This document shows, in pieces, positions 1 to 6,077 of a DNA stretch of 6,077 nt. The notes beneath the pieces were generated by a model, which did not search any database, was not told the DNA's origin, and saw nothing but the letters and a program-made list of their open reading frames with translations. The translations under genes were made by a program, and so were the position numbers. Each line of letters starts with the position of its first letter. Within the stretch, counting starts at the first letter, position 1. Source of the DNA: Chloroflexota bacterium (GTDB lineage Bacteria > Chloroflexota > Dehalococcoidia > SM23-28-2 > RBG-16-64-32); contig VBEI01000094.1 of assembly GCA_005882715.1 (NCBI GenBank), positions 56,931 to 63,007 of the forward strand. The letters are read 5' to 3'.

Positions 1-306
1 GGACTGGACCCCCATCGCCCTTACCTCAGCAACCCTCGGGGCGGCAGGCGGATCTATGCCCGCCAGGCTCGCGATGTCCTGGTTGATGCTGCGCTCGGTC
101 ACGATGACGTGGCCCAGCACCTCCTTCGCGCACCACTCGCCCTCCGGTCGGAACGTCGCCTGCTCGTCCGTCATAGAGCCGAGGCACTGGTTCCAGTCGC
201 CTGCCGTCCGCTCAAGCATCGCGTCGATCTCTCCGAAGCTCTTCGCGCCTTGATGGCGCATGTACGAAAGCCCTTGCTGCACCGGGTCTGCCTGCTGCTG
301 AGTCAT
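1..306 (-). CDS. DinB-superfamily protein, 3' end beyond window (partial)
   Basis: An open frame of 102 codons starts at ATG 306-304 and runs without a stop off the left edge, so only the N-terminal part is visible. The protein begins MTQQQADPVQ. Residues about 23-82 resemble the first two helices of DinB-like four-helix-bundle proteins: a helix around DAMLERTAGDW, a TDEQATFRPEGEW segment, then the KEVLGHVIVTE helix. His66, in the Leu-Gly-His triplet, matches the usual first metal-ligand histidine; the remaining ligands would lie beyond the edge. Members of this superfamily include metal-dependent thiol transferases, but most have no known reaction, so none is assigned here. The start is supported by a GAGGTGA ribosome site four bases upstream. 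The gene lies 106 bases downstream of the PPOX gene on the same strand and could be cotranscribed with it. The family call is fairly safe; the function is unknown. Confidence 0.72.
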   Translation of the reverse strand, partial: MTQQQADPVQQGLSYMRHQGAKSFGEIDAMLERTAGDWNQCLGSMTDEQATFRPEGEWCAKEVLGHVIVTERSINQDIASLAGIDPPAAPRVAEVRAMGVQS

Positions 307-310
307 GGCA

Positions 311-317
311 TCACCTC
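311..317 (-). promoter_or_regulatory. Ribosome binding site of the DinB-like gene
   Basis: On the minus strand GAGGTGA is followed by TGCC and then the ATG at 306. This is a strong Shine-Dalgarno match at normal spacing and it fixes the start of the DinB-like gene. It is the only clear Shine-Dalgarno site among the four minus-strand genes. The rest of the gap (318-412) shows no convincing promoter: TTGTCA at 402-397 (minus) could be a -35, but no good -10 follows. It also shows no terminator: the small palindrome at 339-350 has no T-tract. Readthrough from the purine operon is therefore possible. Confidence 0.7.
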
Positions 318-412
318 GCTATCACCTTCATCGCCGTTTGGCGGGCGCCAGATCCTTCGGGCTCCCACCCCCTCCTCTACCCCGCTCCCCTTAGGTTGAC
401 AAGTGGTGGCAC

Positions 413-826
413 TCATCCGAGTGTAAATCCCTGAGTCCACCATATTAGAGGCCGGACGTGGAGCGCAACGACATCCCAGTCTCCGCTCTCGCGCAAGTAC
501 GTCTTGCCGGCGCGCTCGCCCGTGCACCGCACAGCGACACGTTCTCGCCAGACGTTATCGATTGAGATGCCCGCCCGCGCCGTTCCTTCGACGATGACGT
601 GCCGGTAGGGCAATGACTGCGTGTGGACCGAGAGGGCGGCGAACCCCTTTCGGCTCACGTTTGCCAGCTTCTGGGTCCCGCGCGGCGTGCTTATGATGAA
701 CTCCTTACCGTCGTATTCATACCACACGGGCGTGACGTGCGGACGGCCGTCCGGCCGCACCGTCGAGAGTGCCGCCACGTTTGGCTCCCGGAGAAACTCC
801 TCGACATCAGGTGCGAGGACCGTCAT
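413..826 (-). CDS. Pyridoxamine 5'-phosphate oxidase-fold (PPOX/F420-type) protein
   Basis: This gene encodes 137 residues with the N-terminal pattern of PPOX-class flavin/F420-binding split barrels. Residues 11-21 ([11 protein letters not shown]) form the first helix and strand. Residues 22-37 hold the characteristic [13 protein letters not shown] hairpin, 38-47 the [10 protein letters not shown] strand, and 49-66 the [18 protein letters not shown] cofactor-phosphate region. VIVEGTA (78-84) is the next barrel strand. The length suits the short F420/FMN-dependent subfamily of about 130-150 residues. Such proteins bind FMN, F420 or haem and reduce or bind varied substrates, so the substrate cannot be named. 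I chose ATG 826-824, not the longer in-frame start at 937, because the extra 37 residues lie inside purC, are Arg/Ala-rich and lack family similarity, while homology starts just after this Met. Its ATG overlaps the purC TGA (ATGA). No Shine-Dalgarno precedes it; a hairpin does. It is probably translated by coupling to purC. Confidence 0.85.
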   Translation of the reverse strand: MTVLAPDVEEFLREPNVAALSTVRPDGRPHVTPVWYEYDGKEFIISTPRGTQKLANVSRKGFAALSVHTQSLPYRHVIVEGTARAGISIDNVWRERVAVRCTGERAGKTYLRESGDWDVVALHVRPLIWWTQGFTLG

Positions 827-1715
827 CCGCGAATGAGTTCGCGGCCGGTGAGGAGCTGGAAGGCCTCGCGGTACTTTCCGGCGGTGCGCTCGACGACCTC
901 GGGCGGCAGCTCCGGCGCAGGCGGCGCCTTGTTCCACGCGATGTCCTCGAGGTAGTCGCGGACGTACTGCTTGTCGAAGCTGGGCTGAGGGCCGCCAGAC
1001 TTGTACTTGTCAGCGGGCCAGAAGCGGCTGGAGTCCGGCGTCAGGCACTCGTCGATGAGGATCACCTCGTCGTCGCGCCATCCGAATTCGAACTTCGTGT
1101 CTGCGATGATTATGCCGCGCTCGCGCGCGTAGTCCCGCCCGTAGCGATAGATCGCGAGGCTGCGCAGTCGTACAGCATTGGCGCCTCGCTCACCGGCCAG
1201 TTCGGCGACTTGCTCGTAGGTAATGGGCAGGTCGTGCCCTTCCTCCGCCTTCGTTGTGGGCGTGAAGATGGGCTCGAACAGCTCCTGACTCTCCTTCAAG
1301 TTGGGTGGCAGGGCGATGCCTGAGACCTCGCCGTCGCGCTGATAGTCCTTCCATCCCGAACCGGTGATGTATCCGCGCACGACACACTCCACGTCTATCC
1401 GCTCGGCTTTGCGCACGACCATTGCCCGCCCGATCATCTCACGCGGCAGCTCGGCGTCGATCCCGGGAACCCGTGTGCTATCGACGACCTGGATGAAGTG
1501 ATTCGGTACGATAGCTCCCGTGAGCTCGAACCAGAACGCGGAGAGCTGGGTGAGCACCAGCCCCTTGTCCGGAATCCCCGTCGGCAGCACGACATCGAAG
1601 GCGGAGATCCGGTCAGTCGCCACGATGAGCAGGTTTTCGCCGAGGTCGTAGACGTCGCGCACCTTCCCGCGCGCCAGCAGCGGCAGGTCAAGCGTCGATT
1701 GGATGAGGGTAGCGG

Positions 1716-1719
<4 letters not shown>
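823..1719 (-). CDS. purC: Phosphoribosylaminoimidazole-succinocarboxamide synthase (SAICAR synthetase)
   Basis: PurC joins CAIR and L-aspartate using ATP to give SAICAR, a late step of IMP synthesis in the cytoplasm. The 298-residue product has the family's landmarks in order. The nucleotide-binding [10 protein letters not shown] loop is at 18-27, and TDRISAFDV at 35-43 is followed by [20 protein letters not shown] (110-123) matches the first family signature, and [12 protein letters not shown] (152-163) holds a conserved Lys. [12 protein letters not shown] (202-213) is the second signature and [12 protein letters not shown] (223-234) follows. The length of about 300 residues fits the longer, ADE1-like bacterial/yeast form, not the short form of about 240 residues. 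The start ATG (1719-1717) overlaps the purB stop TGA by four bases, preceded by only a weak AGGCTGG ribosome site inside purB. The stop TGA (825-823) overlaps the next gene in the same way. The last codons form a hairpin. No key motif is missing. Confidence 0.97.
827..844 (-). promoter_or_regulatory. Hairpin at the end of purC, abutting the PPOX start codon
   Basis: A perfect 7-bp inverted repeat is visible: CCGCGAA at 827-833, loop TGAG, TTCGCGG at 838-844 (plus-strand reading). In the minus-strand mRNA the stem ends exactly one base before the PPOX AUG and covers the place where a Shine-Dalgarno would sit. It encodes the PurC C-terminus, ELIRG. A ribosome finishing purC would melt it and could restart at the overlapping AUGA. 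The inverted repeat is seen directly; the coupling role is inference. Confidence 0.6.
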
Positions 1720-3005
<1,286 letters not shown>

Positions 3006-3012
3006 CGCGTAA

Positions 3013-3036
3013 GAGCCAGGAGGGAGGAGCCAGGAG
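3013..3036. repeat. Short direct repeat GAGCCAGGAG x2 in the purB leader
   Basis: Two identical 10-base copies (3013-3022 and 3027-3036) are separated by GGAG, ending seven bases upstream of the purB ATG. On the purB mRNA strand they read CTCCTGGCTC, so the leader is pyrimidine-rich where a purine-rich ribosome site would be expected. They could be a small regulatory target, part of a dispersed genomic repeat, or replication slippage. The sequence alone cannot decide. Confidence 0.6.
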
Positions 3037-3128
3037 ATGGTCTTGATTGATGCCTGGTTAAGACTTGATTCTTTCGAGAAAAAAACTCTGTGTTTGCGGC
3101 TTTGGAAACGTAAGCGGCGGCAAATTTC

Positions 3129-3163
3129 TTGATTGTTATGTGCTTGTTCGTTCTTTGATTGTT
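3129..3163. repeat. Direct repeat TTGATTGTT x2 in AT-rich divergent region
   Basis: Identical 9-mers lie at 3129-3137 and 3155-3163, 26 bases apart. Related words are TTGATTGAT at 3043-3051 and CTTGATTCT at 3064-3072. The four share TTGATT. They sit in the AT-rich block between divergent genes, where transcription-factor sites or the purB promoter would be expected. No known operator is recognised. Confidence 0.4.
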
Positions 3164-3326
3164 TGCTGTCTGGTCCGGCTTCCGCGCGGGCCGCGCTTCG
3201 GTTGGGACGGCGGAAATGCGGGCGACGCCTGCCACGAGGCTATCTTAAGCGATTGCGGGTAGAGGTGGAAGGGGGAAATGGCACGAGGAGGATGGTGGCG
3301 GAGTCCCCGACACCAGGCGGATTGTG

Positions 3327-3356
3327 TTGGAAGCCGCTTGACAGGCGGAGTATACT
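3327..3356 (+). promoter_or_regulatory. Candidate sigma-70-type promoter of the cyclase-ATPase gene
   Basis: TATACT at 3351-3356 matches five of six bases of the -10 consensus. TTGGAA at 3327-3332 (four of six) lies 18 bases upstream as a possible -35. A perfect TTGACA at 3338-3343 is only seven bases from TATACT, too close to pair with it, and no good -10 follows it at 16-18 bases. Transcription would start near 3363, giving a leader of about 27 bases that includes the ribosome site. The prediction is moderate; the -35 is the weak part. Confidence 0.45.
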
Positions 3357-3367
3357 TGACGCGCCTG
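3342..3367. promoter_or_regulatory. Dyad CAGGCG...CGCCTG around the -10 box, possible operator
   Basis: CAGGCG (3342-3347) and its exact complement CGCCTG (3362-3367) flank the candidate -10 TATACT and the predicted start point, with 14 bases between them. A further CAGGCGG copy lies at 3314-3320, in direct orientation to 3342-3348. Inside the dyad is the palindrome AGTATACT (3349-3356). A dimeric repressor bound here would block the promoter. Six-base arms can arise by chance in GC-rich DNA, so this is tentative. Confidence 0.3.
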
Positions 3368-3372
3368 CGGCG

Positions 3373-3379
3373 GGAGGGG
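3373..3379 (+). promoter_or_regulatory. Ribosome binding site of the cyclase-ATPase gene
   Basis: GGAGGGG lies about ten bases upstream of ATG 3390. It is a good purine-rich Shine-Dalgarno at slightly long spacing. An in-frame TGA at 3357-3359 with no start codon between it and 3390 makes this ATG the only reasonable start. Confidence 0.65.
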
Positions 3380-3389
3380 TACGAGAGAT

Positions 3390-6077
3390 ATGCACGAAGG
3401 CCTGCCGGAAGGAACGCTGACCCTCCTCTTCACGGACGTCGAGGGTTCGACTGACCTGACGACTCGCCTGGGCGACGAGGCGGCACAGAGGATCCTCCGT
3501 TCGCACCGCCAGCTTGTCCAGCGCCAGGTGGAACAGTTCGGCGGGCAGCAGATCAAGGGGACGGGCGACGGCTCGATGGTCGCCTTCACGTCGGCGCGAC
3601 GGGCGGTCGAGTGCGCTATCGCGATTCAGCGTGCGGTGCGGACGCGCAACGAGGACTACCCGCACGAGGCGATTCCTGTCCGCATTGGCATCAACTCCGG
3701 CGAGGTGATCAGAGAAGAGGGCCCGGATGGGCGCGGCGATCTGTTCGGTGCGACGGTCACAGCGGCGGCGCGGATCGCGGCCAAGGCGTCGGGCGACGAA
3801 ATACTCGTCGCGGAGACAGTGAAAGGCCTGCTCGGCGCGGTCAAGGACCTCCAGTTCGCCGATCGCGGCCGCTTCCGGCTTAAGGGTTTCGCGGACCGCT
3901 GGCATCTGTACCAGGTGCTGTGGGAGCGGGAAGGGGACGTTTCGGGGCCGGTATTGCTCAGGCGGACGCCGTTCGTCGGGCGGCAGAGCGAGCGAGAGCA
4001 GCTCAGGCGCTGCCTCGAGCAGGCGGTGCGAGGCCAGGGGAGCCTGGTGCTGCTCAGCGGCGAGCCGGGAGTGGGCAAGAGCAGGCTCGCGGAGCAGGTA
4101 GCGGTCGAGGCGCGCGACCAGGAGGTGCTGGTCCTGAGCGGGCACTGCTACGAGATGGAGATGCTGCCTTATGCGCCGTTCGTCGAGATACTCGACACAG
4201 CGACGCGAAGCATGGACCGGGCGGCGCTGCAGGTGGCGCTGGGTGAGGGCGCGGGCGAGGTAGCGCGCATGCTGCCCTCGCTGCGGAAGCTGTTTCCGGA
4301 CGCGCCTGCTCCGCTCGACTTGCCGCCGGAGCAGGAGAGGCACTACTTGTTCAGCAACGTGCTGGAATTCCTCGAGCGCGGCGGCCGGGAGAGGCCACTC
4401 CTGCTCGTCATCGAGGACCTGCACTGGGCAGACGACTCCACTCTGCTGTTGCTCCAGCACCTCGCGCAGCGTGCGAACGGGATGCGCGTCCTGGTCATCG
4501 GCACGTACCGGGATATCGAGCTAGAGGGCCACTATCCGCTGCAGCGCGCTCTCGAAGTCCTCGTTTCACAGCGGCTTGCCGAGCAGATATCGCTCGACTG
4601 TCTGGCGCCGGCGGCGGTAGAAGCGATGCTTCGCGCGCTGGCCGGCCGGCCGCTACCGCAACAGCTATTCCAGCTCATTATGAGCGAGACCGAGGGTAAT
4701 CCGTTCTTCATCGAGGAGGTGTTCAAGTATCTGCTCGAGGAGAAGAAGCTGGTGGACGACAGCGGTCAATGGCGGGCGGAGGTCATCGCCAGCGAGCTGG
4801 ATGTTCCAGAAGGAGTGCGGCTCGTAATTGGCCGGAGGCTGCAGCGCCTGAGCGAGGACTGTCACCGACTGTTGACGGGCGCAGCGGTCATCGGCTACAA
4901 CTTCACGTTCGACCTCCTGACGTCCGTGAGCGAGATGGACACGAATACGGTGCTCGACTGCATGGACGAAGCGGAGAGAGCGCACCTGATTGTCTCGGGC
5001 GAGATCGATTCGCGCTTCATCTTCAGCCATGAGCTAATCAGGCAGACGCTGCTCGCCGACGTTTCGGCGGCCCGGCGCCAGCGCCTTCATCTACAGATAG
5101 CGGAGGTGATGGAAAGGGCTCAGTCGTCGGCGCAGCAAGAGATCGCGACGGACCTCTCCTACCACCTCTCGCAGGCGGGCGATTCGGCCGATCCCCGGAA
5201 GCGGTCTCGCTATCTCTTGCTGGCCGGCGATCGGGCTCTGTCGGCGGCTGCGTTCGAGGACGCCCTGCGCCAGTACGAGGGCGCCCTTTCGCTGCAACCG
5301 AAGGATGACGCGCGGATGCACGCGGAGCTGCGTTACAAGCGCGGGCTCGCGCTGAGGAGCCTCGCCCGGTGGGAGGAGGCGCTCGAGGACTGGTGGGACG
5401 CGCTGGCGAAGTACGAGGGGCTGCGCGACCTAGAAGCTGTTGGGCAGGTGTCATCGGACGCGGCGAGGCAGTTACTTTGGGGCGGGCGCTACCTGGAGGC
5501 GCTCGAGCTTGCGCTCAGAGGGCTAAGCCGCCTCGGTAAAGTCGTCAGCCCGCATCGCTGTCTGCTGCTTGGGAACGCCGGTCTCACGCTGAGCGTCGCG
5601 GGCTATTACCGGGCGGGCGCCGGCATGATCCGGGAGGCGGTGAGACTGGCTGAGGAACTGGGCGACGACCAGCTATTGGCGCGGGCACTAGTCGCGAAGG
5701 CTGTGCATCACTTCAGCTACGGCCAGACCGTGGAGCAGGCGGAGGCGGGCCGGCGGGCGATCGAGCTATGTAAGGCCACGGGCGATCTCTGGGACCTGAC
5801 CAACGCACTCTGGGTGACACTGGCGACTGCAGACTCGCTCGACGAGAGCGCCGCGCTCAACGAGGAGCTTGAGTCGCTTGCCGCCCGCCTCGGCAACCAG
5901 GGCGCGTTCTTTTTCAGCTCGCGAGCGATGGCGCATCGAGACCTTATGCTTACCGGCAATATCAGCGCGTTCGAAGAGTTCGCGAAGCAAGACGTGGAGA
6001 CCTGCCGGAAGATCGGTCTCGTCGGCCTCTCACAGTCCTACGCCTATGGCGGACTTGCGCATTTCTGGCTCGGCCGC
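3390..6077 (+). CDS. Class III adenylate/guanylate cyclase domain - STAND-type ATPase - TPR protein (partial, 3' end beyond window)
   Basis: An open frame of 896 codons starts at ATG 3390 and runs off the right edge. Residues about 9-178 are a class III cyclase homology domain. LLFTDVEGST has the first metal Asp16. KGTGDG has base-contact Lys56 and the second metal Asp60. DLFG has base-specifying Asp117, and Arg128 follows with canonical spacing. The transition-state Asn position (124) is Thr, so catalysis is uncertain. Residues about 193-480 are an AAA_16/STAND ATPase: FVGRQSEREQL start, Walker A GEPGVGKS (224-231), Walker B LLLVIEDLHWAD (337-348), GTYRD (371-375) and EGNPFFIEEV (435-444). 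A winged-helix-like part follows, up to FSHELIRQTLL (545-555). From about 600 onward the sequence is Ala/Leu/Glu-rich helical repeats of TPR type, for example FEDALRQYEGALSLQP. No signal peptide or membrane segment is seen, so the protein is probably a cytoplasmic signal-responsive switch. Its effector and its C-terminus (possibly a DNA-binding domain) cannot be seen. Confidence 0.9.
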   Translation, partial: MHEGLPEGTLTLLFTDVEGSTDLTTRLGDEAAQRILRSHRQLVQRQVEQFGGQQIKGTGDGSMVAFTSARRAVECAIAIQRAVRTRNEDYPHEAIPVRIGINSGEVIREEGPDGRGDLFGATVTAAARIAAKASGDEILVAETVKGLLGAVKDLQFADRGRFRLKGFADRWHLYQVLWEREGDVSGPVLLRRTPFVGRQSEREQLRRCLEQAVRGQGSLVLLSGEPGVGKSRLAEQVAVEARDQEVLVLSGHCYEMEMLPYAPFVEILDTATRSMDRAALQVALGEGAGEVARMLPSLRKLFPDAPAPLDLPPEQERHYLFSNVLEFLERGGRERPLLLVIEDLHWADDSTLLLLQHLAQRANGMRVLVIGTYRDIELEGHYPLQRALEVLVSQRLAEQISLDCLAPAAVEAMLRALAGRPLPQQLFQLIMSETEGNPFFIEEVFKYLLEEKKLVDDSGQWRAEVIASELDVPEGVRLVIGRRLQRLSEDCHRLLTGAAVIGYNFTFDLLTSVSEMDTNTVLDCMDEAERAHLIVSGEIDSRFIFSHELIRQTLLADVSAARRQRLHLQIAEVMERAQSSAQQEIATDLSYHLSQAGDSADPRKRSRYLLLAGDRALSAAAFEDALRQYEGALSLQPKDDARMHAELRYKRGLALRSLARWEEALEDWWDALAKYEGLRDLEAVGQVSSDAARQLLWGGRYLEALELALRGLSRLGKVVSPHRCLLLGNAGLTLSVAGYYRAGAGMIREAVRLAEELGDDQLLARALVAKAVHHFSYGQTVEQAEAGRRAIELCKATGDLWDLTNALWVTLATADSLDESAALNEELESLAARLGNQGAFFFSSRAMAHRDLMLTGNISAFEEFAKQDVETCRKIGLVGLSQSYAYGGLAHFWLGR

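Larger units (their letters stand above)
3006..3389. other. Divergent intergenic region between purB and the cyclase-ATPase gene
   Basis: This 384-base region has no credible gene. From left to right it holds the pyrimidine-rich purB leader with a 10-base direct repeat (3013-3036), an AT-rich block (3041-3180, about 42% G+C by hand count against more than 60% around it) with recurring TTGATT, a GC-rich stretch (3181-3325) in which I see no organised structure beyond a GCGCGG/CCGCGC palindrome near 3184-3196, and the promoter and ribosome site of the rightward gene (3327-3379). The purB promoter should lie in the AT-rich block, but I could not find a convincing -35/-10 pair on the minus strand. 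Short frames here, such as 3002-3235 minus and 3065-3262 plus, look like chance. Confidence 0.7.

Noticed and set aside
339..350. Palindrome TGGCGGGCGCCA as a terminator after the PPOX gene
   Set aside because: The stem is five base pairs with a two-base centre, too tight to form a proper hairpin, and no T-tract follows on either strand.
396..401. Perfect TTGACA on the plus strand
   Set aside because: No -10 box follows at suitable spacing, and it would point into the antisense side of the PPOX gene.
827..937. N-terminal extension of the PPOX protein to an upstream ATG
   Set aside because: The 37 extra residues lie within purC, are Arg/Ala-rich and unlike the family. Homology begins right after the ATG that overlaps the purC stop.
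769..1323. 184-codon plus-strand frame
   Set aside because: It is opposite purC and part of the PPOX gene, both strongly supported. The translation is low-complexity and motif-free.
3076..3088. GAG-A7-CTC as a hairpin or terminator
   Set aside because: The stem is only three base pairs, and it lies between divergent genes where no terminator is needed.
3240..4460. 406-codon open frame on the minus strand
   Set aside because: It lies antisense to the cyclase-ATPase gene, whose domains are unmistakable. Its translation is Arg/Leu/Gln-rich without recognisable motifs, as expected for an antisense shadow in GC-rich DNA.
5038..5454. 138-codon minus-strand frame
   Set aside because: It is opposite the helical-repeat part of the cyclase-ATPase gene; its Pro/Arg/Ala-rich translation is typical of a shadow frame.

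Overview
The window is GC-rich coding DNA (roughly 60-65% G+C in the genes) from a bacterium. No ribosomal RNA or other taxonomic marker is present. The gene content is compatible with a Chloroflexota (for example Dehalococcoidia-like) or actinobacterial genome: a PPOX/F420-type flavin-split-barrel protein, a DinB-like protein, and a class III cyclase fused to a large ATPase with helical repeats. I lean to Chloroflexota, as an inference only.

Left and middle (1-3005, all minus strand). Read in transcription order from 3005 downwards, this half holds purB (adenylosuccinate lyase), purC (SAICAR synthetase), a small pyridoxamine-phosphate-oxidase-fold protein, and, after a 106-base gap, a DinB-superfamily protein cut by the left edge. 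purB/purC and purC/PPOX each overlap by the four bases ATGA, so the first three genes are almost certainly one transcript with coupled translation. PurC makes SAICAR and PurB cleaves it to AICAR; PurB also makes AMP from adenylosuccinate. They are therefore consecutive enzymes of purine synthesis. The two downstream genes have no obvious purine role. A perfect 7-bp hairpin, built from the last codons of purC, lies directly against the PPOX start codon and replaces a Shine-Dalgarno site.

Intergenic (3006-3389). This 384-base divergent region separates purB from the rightward gene. It contains a pyrimidine-rich purB leader with a 10-base direct repeat, an AT-rich block (about 42% G+C between 3041 and 3180 by hand count) with repeated TTGATT words, and a plausible promoter and ribosome site for the rightward gene. 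A dyad overlaps that promoter's -10 region.

Right (3390-6077, plus strand). A single open frame of 896 codons runs off the right edge. It encodes a class III adenylate/guanylate cyclase homology domain, then a STAND/AAA-type ATPase, then TPR-like helical repeats. This architecture is a cytoplasmic signalling protein. Its cyclase domain keeps the metal, base-specifying and arginine positions but has Thr where the transition-state Asn is expected.

I found no mobile element, CRISPR array, tRNA or rRNA. No clearly new biological system is visible. The points most worth a second look are the cyclase-ATPase protein with its altered catalytic residue and the hairpin-gated gene overlap.
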